Positions 1 to 5,531 of a stretch of DNA of 5,996 nucleotides are shown piece by piece. The position numbers and the translations under genes are program-made. Position 1 is the stretch's first letter. Every line of letters starts with the position of its first letter. The stretch comes from an uncultured Collinsella sp. (lineage in GTDB: Bacteria; Actinomycetota; Coriobacteriia; Coriobacteriales; Coriobacteriaceae), in NCBI GenBank assembly GCA_902470065.1, contig CABRFA010000032.1:1-5996 (forward strand). The letters are read 5' to 3'. A model generated the notes under the pieces. That model worked only from the letters and a program-made list of their open reading frames with translations. It was not told the DNA's origin and searched no databases.

Positions 1-1730
1 GCAACAAACTCGTCAACGCTCATCTGAACGGTCTCGTTGGAGCGATCGCGGACGGAGATGTTGCCGGCCTCGACCTCTTTCTCGCCCAGGATGAGCATAT
101 AGGGCACGCGGTCGATGCTGCGGGCTTCGCGGATCTTGTAGCCGATCTTCTCGTCGCGGTCGTCGCAGACCACGCGAATGCCGGCCTCCTCCAGCTTGGC
201 GCACACCTCGTGGGCGTAGTCGCGGCTCTTCTCGGAAACCGGAAGCGCCTTGACCTGCACGGGGGCCAGCCAGGTGGGGAACTTGCCCGCAAAGTGCTCA
301 ATCAGAATACCAATGAAGCGCTCGATGGAACCAAAGCACACGCGATGCAGCATGATGGGACGCTTCTTGGTGCCGTCGGCGTCCACGTACTCCAAATCAA
401 AGTTGAGCGGCATCTGGAAGTCAAGCTGGACGGTGCCGCACTGCCAGGTACGACCGAGCGAATCCTCCAGGTGGAAGTCGATCTTGGGGCCGTAGAAGGC
501 GCCGTCGCCCTCGTTGACCTCGTAGTCCATGTGCAGCTGCTCCAGAGCGGTGCGCAGGCCCTCCTCGGCGCGAGCCCAGTCCTCGTCCGAACCCATAGAG
601 TCCTCGGGGCGGGTGGAAAGCTCAACGTGGTACTTAAAGCCAAACTTCTGGTACACGGAGTCGATGAGGTTGACCACGCCCACGATCTCGTCGGTCAGCT
701 GGTCGGGACGCACAAACAGGTGGGCGTCGTCCTGGTTAAAGCAGCGCACGCGGAACAGGCCGTGCAGGGCGCCGCGCAGCTCGTGGCGGTGCACCAGGCC
801 AATCTCGCCGGCGCGAATGGGCAGCTCGCGGTAGGAGTGCGGCTTGGAGGCGTACACCAGCACGCCGCCCGGGCAGTTCATGGGCTTAATGCAGTACTCT
901 TCGTCGTCGATGACGGTGGAGTACATGTTGTCCTTGTAGTGGTCCCAGTGGCCCGAGGTCTTCCACAGCTGCTTGTTCATGATAAGCGGCGTGGAGATCT
1001 CCACGTAGCCGGCCTTGTGGTGGATCTCGCGCCAGTAGTCCAGCAGCGTGTTCTTAAGGATCATGCCGTTGGGCAGGAAGAACGGGAAGCCGGGAGCCTC
1101 GTCGCGCATCATAAAGAGGTCCATCTCGCGGCCGATTTTGCGGTGGTCGCGCTTCTTGGCCTCCTCCAGCATGCGCATGTGCTCGTCGAGCTCTTCCTTG
1201 GTGGCAAAGGCGACGCCATTGATGCGGGTGAGCATCTTGTTGTCCTTGTCGCCCTTCCAGTAGGCGCCCGAGACGCCGGTGAGCTTAAAGGCCTTCAGCG
1301 CCTTGGTGTAGCAGATGTGGGGACCAACGCACATGTCGATGTAGTCGCCCTGCTGGTAGAAGGTAATGCGGGCGTCGTCGTCCAGGTCGCCGATGTGCTC
1401 GACCTTGTACTTCTCGCCGCGCTCCTCCATAAGGGCGATAGCCTCGGTGCGGGGCTTCTCAAAGACGGTGAACTTGAGGTTCTCCTTGACGATCTTCTTC
1501 ATCTCGGCCTCGATCGCGGGGAAGTCGTCCTCGCTGATCTTGACGCCCTCGGGCAGGTCGACGTCATAGTAGAAGCCGTTGTCGGTCGCGGGGCCGTAGG
1601 CAAAGTCGGCCTGGGGGTACAGGCGCTTGATGGCCTGCGCCATGATGTGCGCGGCGGAGTGGCGGATGACGTGCGTAACCTCGTCCTGCGGGAGCTCGGC
1701 CACCGAACCGTCATTGTAGAGTGCCTTCAT
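1..1730 (-). CDS. thrS: Threonyl-tRNA synthetase, lacking the TGS domain, 3' end cut by the window
   Basis: This class II aminoacyl-tRNA synthetase charges tRNA-Thr with threonine in the cytoplasm. The reading frame is open from ATG at 1730 to the left edge, giving 576 codons; by comparison with E. coli ThrRS about 25-30 C-terminal residues are missing. The editing domain is at about 18-200, with HSAAH (His24, His28) and DMCVGPH (Cys134, His138), the residues that clear mischarged Ser-tRNA. The catalytic core is at about 205-480. It carries the expected zinc ligands Cys286 (MNCPG), His337 (DDAHLF) and His462 (MLHR), a motif 2 arginine near Arg315 and a motif 3 arginine near Arg471 (GSIERFIG). 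The anticodon-binding domain starts at about 485 (FPTWLAPVQV). The roughly 50-60 residue N-terminal TGS domain of the long form is absent: the protein begins MKALYNDGSV and reaches the editing domain within 20 residues. The start is supported by an AGGAG ribosome site 11 bases upstream. It has its own promoter. Confidence 0.97.
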   Translation of the reverse strand, partial: MKALYNDGSVAELPQDEVTHVIRHSAAHIMAQAIKRLYPQADFAYGPATDNGFYYDVDLPEGVKISEDDFPAIEAEMKKIVKENLKFTVFEKPRTEAIALMEERGEKYKVEHIGDLDDDARITFYQQGDYIDMCVGPHICYTKALKAFKLTGVSGAYWKGDKDNKMLTRINGVAFATKEELDEHMRMLEEAKKRDHRKIGREMDLFMMRDEAPGFPFFLPNGMILKNTLLDYWREIHHKAGYVEISTPLIMNKQLWKTSGHWDHYKDNMYSTVIDDEEYCIKPMNCPGGVLVYASKPHSYRELPIRAGEIGLVHRHELRGALHGLFRVRCFNQDDAHLFVRPDQLTDEIVGVVNLIDSVYQKFGFKYHVELSTRPEDSMGSDEDWARAEEGLRTALEQLHMDYEVNEGDGAFYGPKIDFHLEDSLGRTWQCGTVQLDFQMPLNFDLEYVDADGTKKRPIMLHRVCFGSIERFIGILIEHFAGKFPTWLAPVQVKALPVSEKSRDYAHEVCAKLEEAGIRVVCDDRDEKIGYKIREARSIDRVPYMLILGEKEVEAGNISVRDRSNETVQMSVDEFV

Positions 1731-1741
1731 GGGTATGTTTT

Positions 1742-1749
1742 CTCCTCTC
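1742..1749 (-). promoter_or_regulatory. Ribosome binding site of thrS
   Basis: Read on the minus strand this is GAGAGGAG, with the AGGAG core 11 bases before the ATG at 1730. It fixes the start codon and therefore supports the absence of a TGS domain, because no start further upstream in this frame has a comparable site. Confidence 0.8.
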
Positions 1750-1757
1750 GGATGCCT

Positions 1758-1800
1758 GATGCAAGTGCGTGCGATGCGCTCGGCGTTTTTGACTTGCATC
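1758..1800 (-). repeat. Inverted repeat around the thrS transcription start, possible operator
   Basis: The perfect 9-base arms GATGCAAGT (1758-1766) and ACTTGCATC (1792-1800) are separated by 25 bases. The arm nearer the promoter directly abuts the -10 box and covers the predicted start point at about 1794, so most of that arm would not be in the mRNA. This favours a DNA operator over an RNA leader hairpin, which is an inference. If transcription starts a few bases further upstream, it could instead fold in the leader. No T-box signature was seen. Confidence 0.5.
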
Positions 1801-1828
1801 ATTATAGGCAGGTTGCCTTGGTATACAA
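1801..1828 (-). promoter_or_regulatory. Sigma-70-type promoter of thrS
   Basis: On the minus strand the -35 hexamer TTGTAT (1828-1823) and a perfect -10 TATAAT (1806-1801) are separated by 16 bases. This predicts a transcription start near 1794 and a leader of about 64 bases. The -35 box matches consensus at its first three positions only. The perfect -10, correct orientation and position just before an essential gene make the call fairly secure. The -35 box lies one base from the foot of the hairpin at 1830-1860. Confidence 0.7.
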
Positions 1829-1829
1829 G

Positions 1830-1860
1830 CGCCCGCCGCACCTTAATGGCACGGCGGGCG
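1830..1860 (-). terminator. GC-rich hairpin between the zinc-ribbon gene and thrS, possible terminator
   Basis: Perfect 9-bp arms CGCCCGCCG (1830-1838) and CGGCGGGCG (1852-1860) enclose a 13-base loop in which two more pairs can form. Both flanking genes run on the minus strand, so the hairpin would end the zinc-ribbon transcript. However, the minus-strand tail (CTTGTATACC) is poor in U. The better U tract (ATTTTCT, 1861-1867) is on the plus strand, where no gene needs ending. It may be a U-poor or bidirectional terminator. Confidence 0.45.
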
Positions 1861-1903
1861 ATTTTCTACGCATGCTTCATCGTGTGGGGGCGGGGCTGCG
1901 GGG

Positions 1904-1931
1904 CGCGCGTGCGGCTTGCGCGTGACGCGCG
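1904..1931 (-). repeat. Short GC-rich inverted repeat downstream of the zinc-ribbon gene
   Basis: Arms CGCGCGT (1904-1910) and ACGCGCG (1925-1931) form a perfect 7-bp stem with a 14-base loop, 38 bases past the stop codon of the minus-strand zinc-ribbon gene. It could contribute to transcript termination without a U tract. In DNA this rich in G and C, a 7-bp stem can also arise by chance. Confidence 0.3.
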
Positions 1932-1968
1932 GGGCCCGTGGCTTGCGACCGGCCCGGCGATGGATGCG

Positions 1969-2400
1969 TTACTGAATGCGAGTTCGGCAGTAGGGGCAGA
2001 CCTTCCAGTGCGCGTCGAGCGGGCGATGGCAGCTGGGACACACGTTGCGAACCTGGGTGTCACACACCGGGCAGACCACAAAGTCCTTCTCGATGGGGGC
2101 GCCGCACTGCGGGCAGGTACCGTACTGGGCAAGCTGGCGCTCGCGCAGGGCCATATCCAGCTCCTGCTCCTCGCGGTCGGCCGCGTAGGAGTGCGGGCGC
2201 AGGACCAGGTAGGCGATGAGGCCCACGAACGGGATCAGGGCGATGATGCCCCATGCCACGTAGGCGCTGGCGCCGCGGCGGCGAGCGTCGATGAACACAT
2301 AGACGACCGACAGCACATACAGGGCGATGATAAAGCCAACAAAGGCATAGACGACGCCCATAAGCTGCGGCGACATGAGCTCGGAGATGTACTTGGACAT
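1969..2400 (-). CDS. Two-helix membrane protein with a C-terminal double zinc ribbon
   Basis: The gene encodes 143 residues of unknown specific function. Two hydrophobic helices are visible at about 12-36 and 47-67. The second, with LIPFVGLIAYLVLR, resembles the PLDc_N-type membrane hairpin (PF13396); that assignment is from memory of the family pattern. A charged linker at about 70-93 follows, then four CxxC knuckles: Cys96/Cys99, Cys110/Cys113, Cys121/Cys124 and Cys135/Cys138. They form two zinc ribbons in tandem (DZR-like), predicted to lie in the cytoplasm. No catalytic motif is visible, so a binding, sensing or scaffold role is the most that can be inferred. The start at 2400 is chosen because AAAGG lies 8 bases upstream and the protein then begins MSKYIS; an ATG at 2445 in the same frame adds 15 residues without a good ribosome site. 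It is transcribed away from the oxidoreductase operon and towards thrS, separated from thrS by hairpins and the thrS promoter. Confidence 0.85.
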   Translation of the reverse strand: MSKYISELMSPQLMGVVYAFVGFIIALYVLSVVYVFIDARRRGASAYVAWGIIALIPFVGLIAYLVLRPHSYAADREEQELDMALRERQLAQYGTCPQCGAPIEKDFVVCPVCDTQVRNVCPSCHRPLDAHWKVCPYCRTRIQ

Positions 2401-2408
2401 TACGGGTA

Positions 2409-2414
2409 CCTTTC
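2409..2414 (-). promoter_or_regulatory. Ribosome binding site of the zinc-ribbon gene
   Basis: GAAAGG on the minus strand, 8 bases before the ATG at 2400. It decides between this start and the in-frame ATG at 2445. Confidence 0.6.
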
Positions 2415-2500
2415 GGAATATTAACAGTTCGGTCAAGTTTACCACGGGGTTTGTTTATATGGGACCACGGCTGAGTACGGGGCTGGCGCGGACACAAACA

Positions 2501-2555
2501 TCTCAATCTGTAACAGGTGGGAGCGGATACCGGGTCTAGATGTTACAGATCGAGA
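2501..2555. repeat. Long inverted repeat with TGTNACA palindromes in both arms
   Basis: The 15-base arms 2501-2515 (TCTCAATCTGTAACA) and 2541-2555 (TGTTACAGATCGAGA) are complementary except for one position; the inner 10 bases match perfectly. The spacer is 25 bases. Each arm holds a small palindrome of its own, CTGTAACAG at 2508-2516 and TGTTACA at 2541-2547. Their centres are 32 bases apart, about three helical turns, which would suit a regulator binding two sites on one face of the DNA. It could equally be an RNA hairpin or a copy of a dispersed repeat. It is sequence-level structure only; no regulator is identified. Confidence 0.6.
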
Positions 2556-2575
2556 CAAAACTTCAACACGGTAGC

Positions 2576-2621
2576 CGGCAGACGAGGTTATCGACGTCGC
2601 CGGGTCTCCCCTTGTCTGCCG
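2576..2621. repeat. Second long hairpin upstream of the oxidoreductase operon
   Basis: CGGCAGAC (2576-2583) pairs perfectly with GTCTGCCG (2614-2621). Four further pairs continue inward (2584-2587 with 2610-2613), one of them a G-T wobble, giving a 12-bp stem with a 22-base loop. The loop contains CGACGTCG (2592-2599), itself a perfect palindrome. If transcription of the operon starts upstream, this would be a leader structure. No U tract follows on the plus strand, so it is not a standard intrinsic terminator. Confidence 0.5.
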
Positions 2622-2693
2622 TTGGCGGGTGTTGCGGGGCTGTTCGCCGCATTGCCGCTGCACTGGGGGCGTACAGACCGTAGGATGGTTTTA

Positions 2694-2708
2694 TTGACGG
2701 CCTGTCAA
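2694..2708. promoter_or_regulatory. TTGAC-N5-GTCAA palindrome before the operon start
   Basis: Perfect 5-base arms, TTGAC at 2694-2698 and GTCAA at 2704-2708, lie 17 bases before the GTG start codon and 7 bases before the ribosome site. The shape fits an operator half-site pair for a dimeric repressor, but the site is short and no matching regulator gene is in the window. Confidence 0.3.
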
Positions 2709-2715
2709 CTTGTCT

Positions 2716-2721
2716 GGGAGG
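2716..2721 (+). promoter_or_regulatory. Ribosome binding site of the GlpA-like gene
   Basis: GGGAGG lies 4 bases before GTG at 2726 and 13 bases before the in-frame ATG at 2735. Neither spacing is ideal. The start of the first gene is therefore uncertain by three residues. Confidence 0.65.
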
Positions 2722-2725
2722 CACC

Positions 2726-4180
2726 GTGGCAGAAATGTTTGATATCGCAATTGTGGGCGCGGGCATCACGGGATGCGCCATTGCGCGGCAACTCGCGCGC
2801 TATGACCTGTCTACCTGCGTGGTCGAGGCGGCCAACGATATCGCGCTGGGCGCTTCGAAGGCCAACGGCGGCCTGGTGCACGCCGGCTACGATCCGGCAC
2901 CGGACACGGTTAAGGCACAGGTCAACGCCCGTGGCTGCGAGTTGTATGGCACCTGGGCCCAGGAGCTCGGATTTTTGTTTTGCCGCACCGGTTCGATGGT
3001 GCTGGGGTTTAACGACGAAGATCACGCGCACCTGGAGAAGCTGCGCCAGAATGGCCTGGCCAACGGCGTACCCGAGCTGTCGATTATCCGTCCCGACCAC
3101 ATCCACGAGCTGGAACCGCGCGCGAGCGATAAGGCGACGTGCGCGTTGTGGTGCCCCTCGACTGGGTTTGTCGACCCGTTTGAGGTTGCCATCGCCGCGC
3201 TGGAAAACGCCGTGGCCAACGGGGTGACGTTTATGCGGTCCGCTCCGGTGGAAGCGATTGAAGTCGCGGGCTCGGGCGACGACGCGCGCTTTACGCTGGC
3301 GACCCCCGCTGGCAACGTGCGCTGCCGCTACCTGATCAACGCCGCGGGCAACGGCGCCGCGAACATCTCGCATATGGCGGGCGCCGAGGAGTTCCAGATG
3401 GTCTGGCGTCAGGGCAACATCGTGGTGCTGGACAAGGAGCCGCGCACGCTTATGCCGCTCTACCCCGTACCGACGCCGATATCGAAGGGCGTTATCGTGA
3501 CGGGCACCGTGCATGGCAACACCGTGATCACCGCCACGGCCACCGTGCGCGAGGCAGGCGATACGCAGACCTATGCGAGCGATGTGAACGCGCTGCTGAC
3601 CGGCGCGCGAAAGCTGGTGCCCGATCTGGATACGCGCCGAGTAGTACGCGCATTTGCCGGCGGGCGTCCGGTCATTCAGGGAACGAACGACTTCTTTATT
3701 GGGCAGTCAGCCGTGGTGTCGGGACTGTTCCAGGCCGCGGGCATTCAGTCGCCGGGCGTGGCAAGCGCGCCGGCCATTGCCGAGCGCATGGAGCTTGTGA
3801 TGCGTGAGGCGGGCGTGGAGCTGCACGAGCGGGAGGACTGGAACCCAATTCGCCGCGCGCCGGACGACTTTGACCGCGTACCGCTCGCGCGCAAGGAGAA
3901 GCTGATTGAGTCCGACCCCGCGTGGGGACAAATCGTCTGCCGCTGCGAGACAGTGCCCGAGGCCGAGATTGTGGCCGCGATCCGACACCAGCCGGGCGCA
4001 GTTTCGGTCGAGGGCGTCAAGCGCCGCTGTCGTGCGGGCATGGGCCGGTGCCAAAGCGGCTTTTGTCAGAGCCGTGTGGTGGCGATTCTTGCCCGCGAGT
4101 TGGGCTGCGACCCTAGCGAGGTGCTGTTAGAGGATGCTGGATCTTGGTTGGTTGAGGGACCGCTGAAGGGGGTGCACTAG
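2726..4180 (+). CDS. FAD-dependent dehydrogenase with BFD-like [2Fe-2S] domain, GlpA/LhgO type (probable glycerol-3-phosphate dehydrogenase subunit)
   Basis: The 484-residue flavoprotein probably oxidises sn-glycerol 3-phosphate to dihydroxyacetone phosphate; L-2-hydroxyglutarate or another 2-hydroxy acid is possible. A DAO-type domain spans about 4-355: the FAD-binding GAGITG (11-16) follows a first beta strand, Glu34 closes the second strand, and NAAGNGA (205-211) and AAGIQSPG (337-344) are typical late FAD-contact segments. A BFD-like [2Fe-2S] domain lies at about 402-455, with Cys405, Cys407, Cys442 and Cys447 as likely cluster ligands. Cys435, in KRRCRAGMGRCQ, sits where relatives usually carry Thr; that comparison is from memory. 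There is no signal peptide or membrane helix, so it is presumably cytoplasmic. GTG at 2726 is taken as the start; ATG at 2735, giving MFDIAIVG, is almost as likely. It is first gene of a three-gene operon, one base ahead of the next. The general class is secure; the substrate is inferred. Confidence 0.9.
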   Translation: MAEMFDIAIVGAGITGCAIARQLARYDLSTCVVEAANDIALGASKANGGLVHAGYDPAPDTVKAQVNARGCELYGTWAQELGFLFCRTGSMVLGFNDEDHAHLEKLRQNGLANGVPELSIIRPDHIHELEPRASDKATCALWCPSTGFVDPFEVAIAALENAVANGVTFMRSAPVEAIEVAGSGDDARFTLATPAGNVRCRYLINAAGNGAANISHMAGAEEFQMVWRQGNIVVLDKEPRTLMPLYPVPTPISKGVIVTGTVHGNTVITATATVREAGDTQTYASDVNALLTGARKLVPDLDTRRVVRAFAGGRPVIQGTNDFFIGQSAVVSGLFQAAGIQSPGVASAPAIAERMELVMREAGVELHEREDWNPIRRAPDDFDRVPLARKEKLIESDPAWGQIVCRCETVPEAEIVAAIRHQPGAVSVEGVKRRCRAGMGRCQSGFCQSRVVAILARELGCDPSEVLLEDAGSWLVEGPLKGVH

Positions 4181-4181
4181 A

Positions 4182-5528
4182 ATGGCGGAATTCAAATCGA
4201 GCGCGATTGATTGCGGCGTCGTAGAAGCCGTACAAACGCAAGCCTTCGACGTGGTCGTTATCGGCGGCGGACCTGCCGGCATGGCGGCCGCGCTGGCCGC
4301 TCATAAGGCCGGAGCGCGCGTGGCCATCGTGGAGCGCGAGCAGCACCTGGGCGGAATCCTCCGCCAGTGCATCCACCCCGGCTTTGGCCTGTCGCACTTT
4401 AAACAGGAGCTCACCGGTCCCGAATACGCGCAGCGCTTTATCGACCAGGTGCACGCAACCGACATTGCGCTGTTCCTGAACAGCATGGTGATTGGGATTG
4501 ATTCAGGCGAGCCTACGGAAGACACCGCGGTCCATACCGTCGCGCTCATGAGCCCTGCCGGCATGCTGCGGCTCACCGGACGCGCGGTTGTCCTTGCCAT
4601 GGGGTGCCGCGAGCGCACGCGCAGCGAGATCAAGATCCCCGGCAGTCGTCCCGCCGGCGTGTTTACGGCCGGCCTGGCGCAGCGATACATCAATATCGAA
4701 AACCTCAAGCCCGGCTCGCGCGCCGTCATTTTGGGTTCGGGCGATATCGGGCTGATCATGGCACGTCGCTGCACGCTCGAGGGGATTTCGGTCGAGGGCG
4801 TGTACGAGCTCATGCCGTACGCCAACGGTCTGCGCCGCAACGTCAAGAACTGCCTGGACGACTTTGGCATTCCGCTGCACCTGTCCACCACCGTCACACG
4901 CGTGATCGGCCACGACCGCGTGGAGGCCGTCGAGGTGAGCCAGGTTAACGAGCACCTGGCGCCCATTGCCGGGACGGAGCGCATTGTTCCGTGCGACACA
5001 CTGCTGCTTTCGGTGGGCTTAATTCCCGAGAACGAGCTTTCGGTTGCCGCGGGCGTGGAGCTTGACCCACGCACGCGCGGCGCCGTGGTGGACCAGAGTC
5101 TGCAGACGGGCGTGCCGGGCATCTTTGCCTGCGGCAACGTCCTGCACGTGCACGACCTGGCCGACAACGTGACGACCGAGTCCGAGGGGGCTGGCGCAGC
5201 TGCGGCGGCGTGGGCGCTGGGTGGCGGCGCGGGTGTGACGCCTGGCTGCGAACTCACGGTCTCCCCTGCCGGTATCGCGGGCTACGCGCTGCCGGGACGC
5301 ATTACGGCCATGGCGCTCACCAAACTCAACTTCCGTGTACGCCGGCCGGTCGACGCCGCCCGCGTGCGCATTCTGGCAGGCAACGAGGAGCTATTCGCAG
5401 GCAAGGTCCGCGCGTTTAAGCCAAGCGTTATGGAGAGCTTCCCGCTGCCGGCAAAGGTGATTCAACGCGCACTCAACCTAGGCGTCAGCGAGATTGTCCT
5501 ATCCGTCGATCCCGTCGAGGAGGCATAG
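4182..5528 (+). CDS. NAD(P)/FAD-dependent oxidoreductase, second subunit of the dehydrogenase operon
   Basis: The 448-residue flavoprotein of the pyridine nucleotide-disulfide oxidoreductase superfamily probably takes electrons from the GlpA-like subunit and passes them to NAD(P) or another carrier. A first dinucleotide fold has GGGPAG at 28-33 and Glu51 at the end of the second strand, typical for FAD. A second has GSGDIG at 185-190, placed for NAD(P)H. A late FAD segment, GIFACGN, is at 313-319. Cys63 in LRQCIHPGFG is the only cysteine near the flavin; the redox-active CxxxxC or CxxC disulfide of classical family members is absent. A C-terminal domain of about 85 residues ends the protein. 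The start at 4182 has AAGGGGG (4166-4172) nine bases upstream, in the end of the preceding gene. The first 20 residues precede the fold as a short extension. Tight packing between the other two genes supports a stable complex. Related HcnB-like subunits of amino-acid dehydrogenases are the main alternative. Confidence 0.9.
   Translation: MAEFKSSAIDCGVVEAVQTQAFDVVVIGGGPAGMAAALAAHKAGARVAIVEREQHLGGILRQCIHPGFGLSHFKQELTGPEYAQRFIDQVHATDIALFLNSMVIGIDSGEPTEDTAVHTVALMSPAGMLRLTGRAVVLAMGCRERTRSEIKIPGSRPAGVFTAGLAQRYINIENLKPGSRAVILGSGDIGLIMARRCTLEGISVEGVYELMPYANGLRRNVKNCLDDFGIPLHLSTTVTRVIGHDRVEAVEVSQVNEHLAPIAGTERIVPCDTLLLSVGLIPENELSVAAGVELDPRTRGAVVDQSLQTGVPGIFACGNVLHVHDLADNVTTESEGAGAAAAAWALGGGAGVTPGCELTVSPAGIAGYALPGRITAMALTKLNFRVRRPVDAARVRILAGNEELFAGKVRAFKPSVMESFPLPAKVIQRALNLGVSEIVLSVDPVEEA
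5517..5523 (+). promoter_or_regulatory. Ribosome binding site of the DUF1667 gene
   Basis: GAGGAGG lies 8 bases before ATG at 5532 and inside the last codons of the preceding gene. It selects 5532 over the in-frame ATG at 5538 and indicates translation coupled to the upstream gene. Confidence 0.8.
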
Positions 5529-5531
5529 CTC

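Larger units (their letters stand above)
2401..2725. other. Divergent intergenic region without a gene
   Basis: These 325 bases separate the minus-strand zinc-ribbon gene from the plus-strand oxidoreductase operon and should contain promoters for both. No convincing coding frame is present. A minus-strand TATAAA at 2459-2454 could be the -10 of the zinc-ribbon gene, but its -35 region is poor. A plus-strand TAGGAT at 2681-2686 is a weak -10 candidate for the operon, with no well-spaced -35. The region is dominated by two long inverted repeats and one short palindrome, listed separately. Confidence 0.6.

Noticed and set aside
1731..1860. A T-box riboswitch upstream of thrS
   Set aside because: No specifier stem or conserved AGGGTGG-type antiterminator sequence was found. 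The only large hairpin lies upstream of the promoter, outside the mRNA.
210..1925. A plus-strand open frame of 571 codons opposite thrS
   Set aside because: It lies antisense to a fully conserved ThrRS. Its product is a low-complexity run of Val, Leu, Ala, Asp and His without domains, as expected for a shadow of a GC-rich gene.
1729..2424. A plus-strand open frame of 231 codons across the thrS leader and the zinc-ribbon gene
   Set aside because: It crosses the thrS promoter and lies opposite the zinc-ribbon gene, whose CxxC pattern and helices are convincing on the minus strand.
2401..2445. A longer start for the zinc-ribbon protein at 2445
   Set aside because: The extra 15 residues are not preceded by a good ribosome site, whereas the start at 2400 has GAAAGG at 8 bases.
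2501..2621. A miniature transposable element formed by the two hairpins
   Set aside because: No target-site duplication or matching terminal repeats enclose the two structures, and their arm sequences are unrelated.
2517..3227. A plus-strand open frame of 236 codons entering the GlpA-like gene in another frame
   Set aside because: Most of it overlaps the conserved FAD domain out of frame, and its product has shadow-like Arg, Ser and Trp content.
2705..3514. A minus-strand open frame of 269 codons opposite the GlpA-like gene
   Set aside because: The plus strand encodes clear FAD-binding motifs over the same bases, and the antisense product shows no recognisable fold and is rich in Arg, His and Ala.
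4301..5257. A minus-strand open frame of 318 codons opposite the second flavoprotein
   Set aside because: Its product is rich in Ser, Arg, Pro and Thr, and the frame has no ribosome site; it mirrors the third-position GC of the real gene.
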